Assembly: GCA_948434855.1 (NCBI GenBank)
Contig: CAOJFR010000006.1
Location: forward strand, 1 to 46,298
Direction: 5' to 3'
Origin: an uncultured Clostridia bacterium
GTDB taxonomy: Bacteria; Bacillota; Clostridia; Christensenellales; UBA1242
Length of the DNA: 46,298 bases
Part shown: positions 22,990 through 32,020 of the stretch, in pieces
How the letters are laid out: every line of letters starts with the position of its first letter
Position numbering within the stretch: position 1 is the first letter of the stretch
Made by a program: the position numbers and the translations under genes
Notes under the pieces: generated by a model
Database searches by the model: none
Told to the model about the DNA's origin: nothing
The model's input: the letters and a program-made list of their open reading frames with translations, nothing else

Positions 22990-23094
22990 ATAAATTTTTG
23001 TATTATCAATTTTTTCTATTAACATATTTTAAATTATTGCTAAATTTACAAGTTTGTGATATATTATTTTTATTAATGTTTAAGGACAAAAATT

Positions 23095-24846
23095 ATGGAA
23101 CAAATTACAATTAATCAATACAGAAATAATGATTGTGGAAGTTTAAGAATTTCTGATGCAGGCAAGGTTGTTACACTTGCTGGTTGGGTAGATTCAATCC
23201 GTGAGCTTGGCGGTTTAACATTTGTTGTGCTTCGTGACACATATGGAAAAACCCAAATTGTTTTGAATGATGAGTTTAATAAGACTAATAATGTTTCTAT
23301 TGGAAAAGAAGATGTAATTTCAGTTACTGGCGAAGTTGTTGAAAGAGTAAGCAAAAACGCAAAAATGACCACTGGAGATATTGAAATTATTGCAAAAAGC
23401 GTAAAAATGCTTGGAAAATGCACAGAAGCTTTGCCATTCGAAATAAAAAACAGTGAAACCGTTGCAGAGGATATTAGGCTAAAGTATCGTTATCTTGACC
23501 TTCGTGCGGATTATAATCAAAAGATGTTAAAGCTTCGCAGTGACCTTTTACTATTTATTCGTGAGTATATGCATGGTCAAAATTTTACAGAAGTTCAAAC
23601 TCCAATTTTAACTGCTTCAAGCCCAGAGGGTGCAAGAGACTTTTTGGTTCCAAGCAGACTTAATCCTGGAAAGTTTTATGCACTTCCACAAGCACCACAG
23701 CAGTTTAAACAACTTTTAATGGTATCTGGAATCGATAGATATTTTCAAATTGCACCATGCTTTAGAGATGAAGATGCAAGGGCAGATAGAAGTCCAACAG
23801 AGTTTTATCAGGTTGATATGGAAATGGCTTTTGCAACACAAGAAGATGTGTTTGAAGTTATGGAAGGATTGTATAAAGCAGTCTTTGACAAATTTACGGA
23901 TAAAAAACTCACAGTTCCGTTTACAAGGTTAAAATTTGAAGATGCAATTCGTGATTATTGCACAGATAAGCCAGACTTAAGAAATCCGCTTAAGGTTGTG
24001 GATGTAACAGAAATTTTCAAAAATACAACTTTTAGTGTTTTCCAAAACCAAACAATAAAATGCATTAAGGCAAAAACTGACGGCAAACCACGCAAGTGGT
24101 ATGACAAGCTCACAGAATTTTTAAAGTCAAGAGAGGCGAAAGGTCTTGCATATTTTGTTGTTGGTGAAAATGATGAACTCTCTGCAGGTATATCAAAATT
24201 TGTTACAGATGAAGAAAAGTCTAAGCTTAAAACTCTAACAAACTTTGAAAATGGCGACACACTATTTTTTATTGCTGATGAAAAAGAAAAAGCAATCAAA
24301 TATACAAATGTGCTTAGAAATGAACTTGGAAAAGAGTTAAATCTTATTGATGAAAATGACTATGCTTTTTGCTGGATTGTTGATTTTCCATTTTATGAGA
24401 AAGATGAAAATGGCAATGTTGCGTTTGCACATAATCCATTCTCGCTTCCACAAAGCAGTTTAGAAGAAATTAAAAAAGATCCATTTGCTGCACTTGCTTA
24501 TCAATATGACTTAGTTATAAATGGTTATGAAAGCTTGTCTGGTGCAGTTCGCAATCATGACCAAAATATGATGGTAGAACTATTTAAGCTTGCAGGTTAT
24601 GATAAGGAAGTTGTTGTAAATAAATTCCCAGCACTATATAATGCCTTTTCATATGGTGCACCTCCACACGCAGGCGCAGCACCAGGCTTTGATAGACTCA
24701 TGATGCTATTAACACATAACGAATTTATTCGTGATGTATTTGCTTTTCCAATGAACAAAAATGCACAAGACCCACTTTGCAATGCTCCAAATGTAGTTGA
24801 TGAAAAATTACTTCGTGATGTTCATATAAAGCTTATAGAAGAATAG
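23095..24846 (+). CDS. aspS: Aspartyl-tRNA synthetase
   Basis: 583 residues, bacterial-type class IIb enzyme: N-terminal OB fold (GWVDSIRELGGLTFVVLRDTYGK), motif 2 region FRDEDARADRSPTEFYQVDMEMAF, a GAD insertion domain around 290-410, and motif 3 GAAPGFDRLMMLL. The motif 2 text 'DEDARADRSPxEFYQ' differs from the usual Gram-positive 'DEDLRADRQPEFTQ' and matches a subfamily I associate with alphaproteobacteria and some other groups, so the gene may have been acquired horizontally. It sits, unusually, within the rpsP-khpA-rimM-trmD cluster. Ends with a strong terminator. Confidence 0.95.
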   Translation: MEQITINQYRNNDCGSLRISDAGKVVTLAGWVDSIRELGGLTFVVLRDTYGKTQIVLNDEFNKTNNVSIGKEDVISVTGEVVERVSKNAKMTTGDIEIIAKSVKMLGKCTEALPFEIKNSETVAEDIRLKYRYLDLRADYNQKMLKLRSDLLLFIREYMHGQNFTEVQTPILTASSPEGARDFLVPSRLNPGKFYALPQAPQQFKQLLMVSGIDRYFQIAPCFRDEDARADRSPTEFYQVDMEMAFATQEDVFEVMEGLYKAVFDKFTDKKLTVPFTRLKFEDAIRDYCTDKPDLRNPLKVVDVTEIFKNTTFSVFQNQTIKCIKAKTDGKPRKWYDKLTEFLKSREAKGLAYFVVGENDELSAGISKFVTDEEKSKLKTLTNFENGDTLFFIADEKEKAIKYTNVLRNELGKELNLIDENDYAFCWIVDFPFYEKDENGNVAFAHNPFSLPQSSLEEIKKDPFAALAYQYDLVINGYESLSGAVRNHDQNMMVELFKLAGYDKEVVVNKFPALYNAFSYGAPPHAGAAPGFDRLMMLLTHNEFIRDVFAFPMNKNAQDPLCNAPNVVDEKLLRDVHIKLIEE

Positions 24847-24848
24847 GT

Positions 24849-24880
24849 AAAAACTTCTTGGATTTCCAAGGAGTTTTTTC
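24849..24880 (+). terminator. Terminator of aspS
   Basis: AAAACTTCTTGGA (24850-24862) pairs with TCCAAGGAGTTTT (24865-24877), T run follows. Confidence 0.85.
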
Positions 24881-24934
24881 TTGTTGAAAATAAAAAAATA
24901 TTATATAATGAAACTATAATATGTTGGGGGAATC

Positions 24935-25531
24935 ATGACAACAGAATATATATTTTCGCAAGTTTTTATTGTCCTAAGTTATTTGTTTTTAGGCTCAACT
25001 TATTTAATAAAAAACAGGAAAATAATTTTAGTATTTAGCTTTATATCTTTAATTGCCAATGCTATAAGTTTTTATTTATTGGATACAGCAATATCTGGTT
25101 TTGCAATGTGCTTTGTTGCAATATTTAGAAATATTTTGCTTTTGGTTCAAAACCATTTTGATAAAGATAAAAAGAATAAGATTATAGACTGGTCAATCTT
25201 TGCCATCTTACTAATAATTACAGGCATTGCAGCATGGAAAACTTATATTAATGTTTTGGGTCTATTCTCTGTATTTGCAACCTTTATATATACAGTATCA
25301 ATTTGGCAAAAGAATACAATTGTTTATAAAATTTTAGGAATAATTTGCAGTTGTTTTTGGATTGGTTATGACATATTTGTATGGTCAATTTTTGGGATTA
25401 TATGTGAAGGAATTTTACTTATTTCAGAAATTGTTGGTTTAATTTTAGCAGTTATAAAATCTAAAAAATTAAAGCATAATTTGCAAGCAAATTTTAATGA
25501 AAATATTAATGAATATAATATAGAAAAATAA
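24935..25531 (+). CDS. YgjV-like inner membrane protein
   Basis: 198 residues with six or seven predicted transmembrane helices and a charged C-terminal tail. The features SYLFLGSTYLIKNRK, a central FVAIFRNILLLVQN arginine helix, and CSCFWIGYDIFVWSIFGIICEGILL resemble the YgjV/Imp family (small bacterial inner membrane proteins of unknown function, perhaps SWEET-like). The match is by pattern only. Start follows TTGGGGGAATC, a weak ribosome site. It lies between aspS and rimM, 18 bases before rimM, and may be cotranscribed with it. Confidence 0.5.
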   Translation: MTTEYIFSQVFIVLSYLFLGSTYLIKNRKIILVFSFISLIANAISFYLLDTAISGFAMCFVAIFRNILLLVQNHFDKDKKNKIIDWSIFAILLIITGIAAWKTYINVLGLFSVFATFIYTVSIWQKNTIVYKILGIICSCFWIGYDIFVWSIFGIICEGILLISEIVGLILAVIKSKKLKHNLQANFNENINEYNIEK

Positions 25532-25549
25532 ATATACGGAGCAAGTTTT

Positions 25550-26047
25550 ATGGAAAAATTTTGCATAGGAAAAGCAGTTAAATTACATGGTTATCTGGGT
25601 GAATTTAAAATATCAACAAGCTTTGATAAAGATTTTGATATAAAAAAAATCACTGTGCTTTTTGATGAAGAAAATAGAGAATTTAATGTTAAGCGTATAT
25701 TTAAAACAACAGATGGAATTGTTGTTTCGCTTGACGGAGTTGGACTAGAAAACGCAAAAACAATGATAAATAAGTGGTTTTTTATTGATAGAATGTTAAT
25801 TTCTGGTAAAATTTTATTTGAAGACTTAAAACATAGTGATGTTTATTTAGACAATGGAGAACTTATAGGAAAAGTTACAGACGTTCAAGATTTTGGCTCT
25901 GCAGAAGTTATTTCTGTTATTCAGACAAGCGGCAAAGAGCTTATGTTTCCAAATGTTTCGGGAATTATTATTAGTTTTGATTATATAACAAAAAAATTAA
26001 CTATTAATAGGCAAAAATTATTAGAGGTTTCAGATTATGAAAATTGA
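25550..26047 (+). CDS. rimM: Ribosome maturation factor RimM
   Basis: 165 residues. N-terminal RimM beta-barrel begins with the family's IGKAVKLHGYLGEFKI, and a C-terminal PRC-barrel domain starts near 95 (HSDVYLDNGELIGKVTDVQDFGSAEVI). It assists assembly of the 30S head around S19. The 3' end overlaps trmD by 11 bases, in the universal rimM-trmD order, so translation is coupled. Confidence 0.95.
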   Translation: MEKFCIGKAVKLHGYLGEFKISTSFDKDFDIKKITVLFDEENREFNVKRIFKTTDGIVVSLDGVGLENAKTMINKWFFIDRMLISGKILFEDLKHSDVYLDNGELIGKVTDVQDFGSAEVISVIQTSGKELMFPNVSGIIISFDYITKKLTINRQKLLEVSDYEN

Positions 26048-26726
26048 TATATTAACACTTTTTCCTGAAAGTTTTGCTCCACTAAAATCCAGCATTCTGG
26101 AGCGTGCAAAAACAAGTGGAAAAATTGAAATCAATCTAATTAATATTAGAGATTTTTCAAAAGATAAGCATAAAAAATGTGATGATTATACCTTTGGTGG
26201 TGGACCAGGAATGCTTATGATGCCACAGCCAATTTTTAATGCATTTAAATCAATAGAAGGATATAAAAATGCATATAAAATTTATCTTAGTCCAAGAGGC
26301 AATGTGTTTAATCAAACAAAAGCAAAAGAGCTTTCAAAGCATGAACATATGATATTTTTGTGTGGACACTATGAAGGCGTTGACCAAAGAGTTATAGACA
26401 CTTTTATTGATGAAGAAATTTCTATTGGAGATTATGTTTTAACTGGCGGAGAACTTCCTGCAATGGTTGTTATTGATAGCACGTGCAGACTTGTGTCTGG
26501 AGTGCTTGGCGGAAACGAATCTGCAGAAATTGAAAGTTTTGAAAATAATCTTCTTGAATATCCACAATATACAAAACCTAGAGAATTTATGGGTATGGAA
26601 GTTCCCGAAATTTTACTTTCTGGTGACCACAAAAAAATTGATAAGTGGAGATTGGAACAATCAGAGCTTATAACAAAGCAGCGTCGTCCGGATCTATATG
26701 AAAAATATAAGGGAACCAAGAAATAA
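26037..26726 (+). CDS. trmD: tRNA (guanine37-N1)-methyltransferase TrmD
   Basis: Methylates G37 next to the anticodon to prevent frameshifting. 229 residues, SPOUT fold with the trefoil knot: MKIDILTLFPESF start, TFGGGPGMLM at 52-61, CGHYEGVDQRVID and SIGDYVLTGGELPAMVVID in the knot, and YTKPREFMGMEVPEILLSGDH in the C-terminal domain. Coupled to rimM by overlap and followed by rbgA, while rplS is displaced 2 kb downstream. Confidence 0.97.
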   Translation: MKIDILTLFPESFAPLKSSILERAKTSGKIEINLINIRDFSKDKHKKCDDYTFGGGPGMLMMPQPIFNAFKSIEGYKNAYKIYLSPRGNVFNQTKAKELSKHEHMIFLCGHYEGVDQRVIDTFIDEEISIGDYVLTGGELPAMVVIDSTCRLVSGVLGGNESAEIESFENNLLEYPQYTKPREFMGMEVPEILLSGDHKKIDKWRLEQSELITKQRRPDLYEKYKGTKK

Positions 26727-26761
26727 AGTTTATCAAAATAGTATAAAGAGGAAATATTGAA

Positions 26762-27631
26762 ATGTCAAAAAATGAGATTGCAGATAATGTAACTGAAAAG
26801 AAAATAAACTGGTTTCCAGGACATATGAAAAATGCTCTTCAAGATATTGAAGATAATAAAATCACCATTGCTGATTGCATTTTATATGTGCTTGATAGTC
26901 GTGCACCAACAGCTTGTATAAATCCAAAGGTTGATAAAATTGTTCATCATAAACCAATTATTTATGTGCTTAACAAAATTGACCTTGCAGATGAAAAGCG
27001 AATTGAAGAAATTCAAAAAGAATATGAGGCAGAAGGCAAAATTACAATCACTTCAAATTCAAGCAACAATCAGTTTAGGGGTGCAGTTAAAAATGCACTT
27101 AAAAAAGTTTTGTCTGATAAAATTTTAAGAAATAAAGATAAGGGAATAACACCAACATATAAGGTGCTTGTGCTTGGTGTTCCAAACACAGGGAAAAGCA
27201 CACTTATTAATATGCTTAGTGGTGAAAGAAAAACAAAGGCAAGCAATACCCCAGGTGTAACAAGAGCAAATCAGTGGATAAGGATTGATGAGATGTTTAT
27301 TTTGTGTGACACCCCAGGCATTCTTTGGCCAAAGTTTGACGAAGAAATTTCTAAGAACCTTGCATACATTGGGTGCCTTTCAGATAAACAGTTTGATATG
27401 TCTGACCTAGGCTATGAACTTATGAAAATTTTATATGAAAAGTATCCAGAAAATATTAAGCAAAAATTTGATGTTGATTATGAATTTAACGATTTTATTG
27501 AGCTTTATGACCGTTTTTGCATTAAAAGAGGCTTCATAATGCGAAAAAATGAAATTGATTATACTCGTGCTGGCAAAGCATTTATTGATGATTTTAGAGC
27601 TGGAAAGTTTGGAAAAATAACATTGGAGTAA
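26762..27631 (+). CDS. rbgA: Ribosome biogenesis GTPase RbgA (YlqF)
   Basis: A circularly permuted GTPase needed for late 50S assembly. 289 residues with the N-terminal NWFPGHMKNALQDI, then G4 NKIDLAD, G1 GVPNTGKSTLINML, G2 NTPGVTRANQW and G3 DTPGILWPKF in permuted order, and a C-terminal helical domain. Part of the rimM-trmD-rbgA-rnhB-yraN operon. Start at ATG with GAGGAAA upstream. Confidence 0.95.
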   Translation: MSKNEIADNVTEKKINWFPGHMKNALQDIEDNKITIADCILYVLDSRAPTACINPKVDKIVHHKPIIYVLNKIDLADEKRIEEIQKEYEAEGKITITSNSSNNQFRGAVKNALKKVLSDKILRNKDKGITPTYKVLVLGVPNTGKSTLINMLSGERKTKASNTPGVTRANQWIRIDEMFILCDTPGILWPKFDEEISKNLAYIGCLSDKQFDMSDLGYELMKILYEKYPENIKQKFDVDYEFNDFIELYDRFCIKRGFIMRKNEIDYTRAGKAFIDDFRAGKFGKITLE

Positions 27632-27638
27632 CTAAATA

Positions 27639-28259
27639 GTGGCAAAAGAAAAACAGGAAATTGATAAACTAAAATTTGAAAAACAAGAGCTTGCAGCTGG
27701 CAAAAAACTTATTGCTGGTATGGATGAAGTTGGAAGAGGTCCACTTGCTGGTCCAGTTTGTGTGTGTGCAGTAATTATGCCTTTAGATGATATTATTGAG
27801 GGCATAGATGACAGTAAAAAGATATCTGAAAAAAAACGAATGTTGCTTGCAGAACAAATTAAAGAAAAGGCAATAGCATATTCAATTAGCATGATAGATG
27901 AACAAACAATTGATAAGATTAACATTTTAGAAGCAACAAAACTTTGCATGGTTAAGGCGCTTGATGGATTAAAAATAAAGCCAGACATTGTTTTGGTTGA
28001 CGCCATAACAAAACTTGCAACAAACATTCCGGTGCGTGGAATAGTTAAGGGTGATTCACTTAGCTATAACATTGGTGCTGCAAGCATACTTGCAAAAGTT
28101 ACAAGAGATGAATACATGAAAAATCTCTCTAAAGAGTATCCAGAATATGGCTTTGAAAAACATAAGGGCTATGGAACAAAGGAACACATTGAAGCTTTAA
28201 AGAAAATTGGACCTTGCATATATCATAGGCTGTCATTTTTAAAATTTTTGGAAAAATAA
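27639..28259 (+). CDS. rnhB: Ribonuclease HII (GTG start)
   Basis: Removes RNA from RNA-DNA hybrids, including single misincorporated ribonucleotides. 206 residues. The catalytic pair is in AGMDEVGRGPLAG (D29, E30), the next aspartate in LVDAITK, and the HKGYGTKEH-x-EAL segment closes the family pattern. An N-terminal helix of about 20 residues (KEKQEIDKLKFEKQEL) precedes the domain. Initiates with GTG seven bases after rbgA. Confidence 0.95.
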   Translation: MAKEKQEIDKLKFEKQELAAGKKLIAGMDEVGRGPLAGPVCVCAVIMPLDDIIEGIDDSKKISEKKRMLLAEQIKEKAIAYSISMIDEQTIDKINILEATKLCMVKALDGLKIKPDIVLVDAITKLATNIPVRGIVKGDSLSYNIGAASILAKVTRDEYMKNLSKEYPEYGFEKHKGYGTKEHIEALKKIGPCIYHRLSFLKFLEK

Positions 28260-28261
28260 TT

Positions 28262-28720
28262 ATGTTTAATGAAAACACATGGAAAGATGGTGAGTTAAAA
28301 ACTCAAGAGTATATGAAAAGAGCAGGGTATAAAATTATTTATACTAATTTTGGGTGCGTTGGAGCGGAATTAGATGTTGTTGCAATTTTGCCAAAAAAGA
28401 TTCAAGCAAAACAATTAAAAGAAGAATTTAAGGAAAAAATAAAGTTACAGCAAAATGTAAATATTAAGAAAATGTATAAAAAAAATTTAAATTGTATGCT
28501 AAAAGATTTAAATGACATATTGATTATAACAGAAGTTAAGGCAAGAGCGACAGATAAATATGGCAAAGGTGTTGAGGCAATAGATAGCATAAAAATGTAT
28601 CATATGCGAAATGGTGCTGATTTTTTGCTTAGAAAGCGAGAATTTGAGGGTTTGCAGGTAAGATTTGATGTTGCAAGTGTAGATAATGGCAAACTAACCT
28701 ATATTGAAAACGCTTTTTGA
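28262..28720 (+). CDS. yraN: YraN / UPF0102 endonuclease-fold protein with an insertion
   Basis: 152 residues; typical members are about 115-125. The restriction-endonuclease-like core is present: GELKTQEYMKRAGYKI, GAELDVVAI and TEVKARATDKYGKGVEAIDSIK, RFDVASV at the end. Between ELDVVAI and the EVK strand there is an extra Lys-rich stretch of about 40 residues (about 47-83). Yet the putative catalytic D and E-x-K survive. The cellular role of YraN is still poorly defined. Three bases after rnhB, the usual order. Confidence 0.88.
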   Translation: MFNENTWKDGELKTQEYMKRAGYKIIYTNFGCVGAELDVVAILPKKIQAKQLKEEFKEKIKLQQNVNIKKMYKKNLNCMLKDLNDILIITEVKARATDKYGKGVEAIDSIKMYHMRNGADFLLRKREFEGLQVRFDVASVDNGKLTYIENAF

Positions 28721-28750
28721 CAAAATAAAAAACAAAATTACAAAAAACAC

Positions 28751-28779
28751 TTGATTTTTAAAATATCCTATGTTAAACT
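28751..28779 (+). promoter_or_regulatory. Promoter of rplS
   Basis: TTGATT (28751-28756), 17 bases, TAAACT (28774-28779). +1 near 28786 leaves a 72-base leader. Confidence 0.6.
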
Positions 28780-28785
28780 AATCGG

Positions 28786-28852
28786 GTGAAAGGAGTGGTC
28801 CTCTGCACCAAAGAGCTAGCACGAACACTCTAAGCATTCTAAAAAGGAGGCA
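28786..28852 (+). ncRNA. Ribosomal protein L19-type leader
   Basis: The leader GAAAGGAGTGGTCCTCTGC continues through ACCAAAGAGCTAGCACGAAC to ACTCT. GAGTG (28793-28797) pairs with CACTC (28826-28830), TGGT (28796-28799) can pair with ACCA (28807-28810), and the loop CTCT (28801-28804) can pair with AGAG (28812-28815), a pseudoknot-like arrangement. Position and sequence recall the L19 leader family of Bacillota, thought to mediate autogenous control by L19. Assigned from memory of the family; a covariance-model search would settle it. Confidence 0.55.
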
Positions 28853-28857
28853 AACCT

Positions 28858-29199
28858 ATGAATATTATAGACTCACTTGAAAAAGAAGGTATGCGTGCTG
28901 ATGTTCCTGAGTTTAGAGTTGGTGACACTGTAAAAGTATTTGTTAAAGTTGTTGAAGGAACTCATGAAAGACTTCAGGCATTTGAGGGCACGGTTATAGC
29001 TCGCAAAAATGGTGGCATCAGAGAAACATTCACAGTTCGTCGTATTTCATATTCAATTGGCGTAGAAAGAACTTTCCCAGTTCATTCACCAAAAATTGAC
29101 CATATTGAAGTAGTGAAAAGAGGTATTGTTAGAAGAGCTAAATTATATTACCTTAAAGGCAAAACTGCTAAAAATTCAAGAATTAAAGAAAAGAAATAA
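28858..29199 (+). CDS. rplS: 50S ribosomal protein L19
   Basis: 113 residues at the 30S-50S interface. Contains the L19 signature VRRISYSIGVERTFPVHSPKID and the N-terminal DVPEFRVGDTVKVFVKVVEG. Shine-Dalgarno AAGGAGGC. Last gene of the translation cluster, driven by its own promoter and leader and closed by a terminator. Confidence 0.97.
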   Translation: MNIIDSLEKEGMRADVPEFRVGDTVKVFVKVVEGTHERLQAFEGTVIARKNGGIRETFTVRRISYSIGVERTFPVHSPKIDHIEVVKRGIVRRAKLYYLKGKTAKNSRIKEKK

Positions 29200-29209
29200 A
29201 ATAAAATTT

Positions 29210-29238
29210 AAAGGAATATGCAATATATTCCTTTTTCT
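29210..29238 (+). terminator. Terminator of rplS
   Basis: AAAGGAATAT (29210-29219) pairs with ATATTCCTTT (29225-29234), T run follows. Confidence 0.85.
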
Positions 29239-29286
29239 TTTGCTAAAATTTTCGTGTGTGTGCTATTATATATTTGGAGAAATTTT

Positions 29287-30813
29287 ATGTTTTCAAAAGT
29301 ATTAAGTTTTGGACTTATTGGTCTTAAAGGTTATAAAATTGATGTTGAGGTTGACACAAATCAGGGCAAACCATCTTTTGATATAGTGGGCTTGCCAGAT
29401 GCGGCGGTTAAAGAATCAGGGGAAAGAGTGCATTCGGCAATAAAAAACTCTGGCTTAAAATATCCACTTAGCAGAATCACTGTAAATTTAGCACCTGCAA
29501 ATGTAAAAAAGGCAGGGGCAAATTATGACCTTCCGATTGCCTTAGCACTGCTTAGGTCAAGTTCACAAATTTCTGGTGAAAAAATCTCAGATTATGTGAT
29601 TATTGGAGAGCTTGGTCTTAGTGGTGAAATAAAGCCAGTTGCAGGAATTTTGCCATCACTTATATCAGCAAAAGAAAAGGGCTATACAAAATTTATAATT
29701 CCTGAGGGAAATAATAAAGAGGCAAGTTATATAGATGGCATAACTGCATATGCATTTTCAAAGCTATTTGATGTTGTTACGTTTTTAAATGATGCAATAG
29801 ATTTTTCGCCTGTCAGTTTAAATGAATGGAATAGTGAGGATCCAGAAAAAATTATTGAAGATTTTTCAAGAGTAAAAGGTCAAAAGGCAGCAAAGCGAGC
29901 AATTGAAATTGCTGTTAGTGGCGGGCATAATATTTTGATGGTTGGTCCTCCTGGTGCAGGAAAAACAATGATTGCAAGATGCATTCCAGGCATAATGCCT
30001 AACCTCAGTTTTGATGAAGCATTAGAGATTACAAAAATTCACTCTGTTGCAGGAGAGCTTAATCTTAATAAGGGAGTGATTAAAACAAGACCATTTAGAA
30101 GTCCACATCATACTGCTTCAACAGTTTCGCTCACTGGTGGTGGAAAGGATGCAAAACCAGGTGCAGTAAGTTTGGCTAGTGGGGGCGTTTTGTTTTTGGA
30201 TGTGCTTCCAGAAAATTAAATACAAACCCAAGAAAAAAAAAGACAGCCCGTATAATATGGGGTAATTAAAGTTTCTAGTGCGAGTGGCACATAATAATAT
30301 CCTGCAAACTTTATGCTTGTTGCAAGCATGAATCCTTGCCCATGTGGAAATTATGGAAGCAGCACGGCGGTGTGCACTTGTTCACCAAGTCAAATTCAAA
30401 ATTATTTAAAAAGACTTTCTGGGCCATTGCTTGATAGAATAGATTTAAAGATAGATGTTGAAAGAGTAACATTTTTAGATATAACAACAAAGTCAGAAGA
30501 AGAGCCAAGCAGTGAAATAAAAAAGAGAGTAGACAAAGCTCGTGAAATTCAAAGACAAAGATTTAAGGGTTCAGGAATTTATACCAATGCAAAAATGAAC
30601 ACACGAATGATAAATGAGTTTTGTAAGTTAGACGCAGAATCGGAAGAACTTATAAAAATGGCATTTGATAAGTTTGGAATTTCTGCAAGGGGCTACACAA
30701 GAATACTTAAAACAGCAAGAACAATTGCAGATTTAGATGGTTGTGAAAATATTAATTCATCGCATATTGCTGAGGCTCTTGCATATAGAAATTTAGATAA
30801 ATTTGGATTATAG
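29287..30813 (+). pseudogene. comM: ComM/YifB Mg-chelatase-like AAA protein, interrupted by four in-frame stops
   Basis: Read through, the frame is 508 codons, normal for this hexameric helicase-like AAA+ protein, which promotes branch migration in natural transformation. Intact parts: N-terminal LonC-like domain (SFDIVGLPDAAVKES), Walker A GPPGAGKTM, IHSVAGEL, RPFRSPHHTAS, and the C-terminal NPCPCGNYGS with two Cys. The damage lies between about 30205 and 30297: the Walker B acidic residue is changed (FLDV for FLDE), and TAA codons occur at 30217, 30253, 30292 and 30295. Conserved islands RQP and VIKVSSASGT remain in the same frame, so only substitutions, or balanced indels, occurred. Start at ATG 29287 after GGAG; dprA follows. 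Either a recent pseudogene or a local consensus error. Confidence 0.8.
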
Positions 30814-30820
30814 GTGAAGT

Positions 30821-31906
30821 ATGGAAAAATCAGAACTGGCGCTTATTTGGTTTGATTATAATGGATATTCATTTCAAAAAACTGAAAAGATTTTAAAGAA
30901 ATTTAAAGAAATTGACCATATTTTTGATAAAAATATAGTTAAAAATGCGTTTTTTGATGATTTGGGTTTGCCAGAGTTAAAAGGAAAATTGTTAGATTTA
31001 GATGTTTTAGAGTTTGAAGAAAAGATTAATTTAGAGTTATATAAATATAATCTTTCAGTGATAACATTTCTTTCAAAAAATTATCCTGAAAAACTAAAAA
31101 ATATTGCAGACCCACCACTTTGTTTGTATGCTAAGGGTGATGTTAGTTTGCTTTCAAAAAAATCAGTTTCAATAATTGGAACAAGAAAGCCAACAACTTA
31201 TGGAAGGATTGTTACAGAAAAATTTACAAAAGAGCTATCTGAATCAGGGCTTGTTACAGTTTCAGGATTAGCTTATGGAATTGATACGCTTGTTGCAGAA
31301 AACACAATTTCAGTTGGTGGCAAAACGATTGCAGTTTTGGCTGGTGGTTTAGATTCAATTTATCCAAGTGCAAACACTGGGCTTTCAGAAAAAATTGTAA
31401 ATAGTGGTGGACTATTAATTTCTGAGCATAGAGTTGGCGACAGACCACAAAACTATTCTTTTATAAGCAGAAACAGAATTGTCTCTGCACTTGGTTTAGG
31501 AACTCTAATTATAGAGGCTGGCAAAGCCAGTGGAACAATGACAACTGCAAGGTTTGCCATAGAGCAAGGCAGAGAGCTTTTTGTTGTTCCAGGTAATATA
31601 AATTCACTTCAAAGCGAGGGCACAAATTCACTTATAGATGAAATGCCAGACACTTTTACAATTTCACCAAATAGAATTTTATATAAACTAAATATTAAAA
31701 AGAAAGTGACTGAGCATAAGTCTGTTAGTCAAATAGATTTATCTGAAACAAGCATTTTAGATATCTTGTCAGAAGGCGAAGCAAGTTTTGATGAACTTGC
31801 AGAAAAAACCAAACTTTCGGCATCAGCGCTATCACCAAAACTTATAAAAATGGAAATGTTTGGGTTAATTAAACGTGGCTCTGGCAATACCTATTACAAA
31901 GTGTAA
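30821..31906 (+). CDS. dprA: DNA-processing protein DprA
   Basis: Binds incoming single-stranded DNA and loads RecA during transformation. 361 residues: N-terminal helical domain, Rossmann-like domain with SIIGTRKPTTYGRIV at about 116-130, VSGLAYGIDTLVAE, VLAGGLDSIYPSAN, SRNRIVSALGLGTLIIEAGKASGT and VPGNINSLQSEGTNSLI, and a C-terminal winged helix (ILSEGEASFDELAEKTKLS). Intact and seven bases after the damaged comM, the conserved clostridial pair. It is often kept in bacteria without an obvious competence system. Confidence 0.96.
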   Translation: MEKSELALIWFDYNGYSFQKTEKILKKFKEIDHIFDKNIVKNAFFDDLGLPELKGKLLDLDVLEFEEKINLELYKYNLSVITFLSKNYPEKLKNIADPPLCLYAKGDVSLLSKKSVSIIGTRKPTTYGRIVTEKFTKELSESGLVTVSGLAYGIDTLVAENTISVGGKTIAVLAGGLDSIYPSANTGLSEKIVNSGGLLISEHRVGDRPQNYSFISRNRIVSALGLGTLIIEAGKASGTMTTARFAIEQGRELFVVPGNINSLQSEGTNSLIDEMPDTFTISPNRILYKLNIKKKVTEHKSVSQIDLSETSILDILSEGEASFDELAEKTKLSASALSPKLIKMEMFGLIKRGSGNTYYKV

Positions 31907-31965
31907 TAGAATTTTTAATGATTAAAAATAATTTAAAATAAGCAAAAATTGTTCATTTTACACAT

Positions 31966-31995
31966 TTGACAAATCAAACTGGCTTGTGCTAAAGT
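31966..31995 (+). promoter_or_regulatory. Promoter of the RimJ/RimL-type GNAT gene
   Basis: TTGACA (31966-31971), 18 bases, extended -10 TGC-TAAAGT ending at 31995. Confidence 0.65.
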
Positions 31996-32020
31996 TTATA
32001 GGAAACCTTTTGGAGGAGAC

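Noticed and set aside
22990..23094. T-box riboswitch upstream of aspS
   Set aside because: The gap holds AT-rich sequence after repeat copy C with no specifier loop or T-box sequence; the hairpins there belong to the repeat family.
22821..23114. Open frame across the repeats into aspS
   Set aside because: It is a chance frame through the palindromic repeat region, without a ribosome site.
30200..30312. Genomic island scar in comM (a known integration site in some bacteria)
   Set aside because: Frame and length are preserved and conserved residues remain within the damaged stretch, which an insertion/excision scar would not give.
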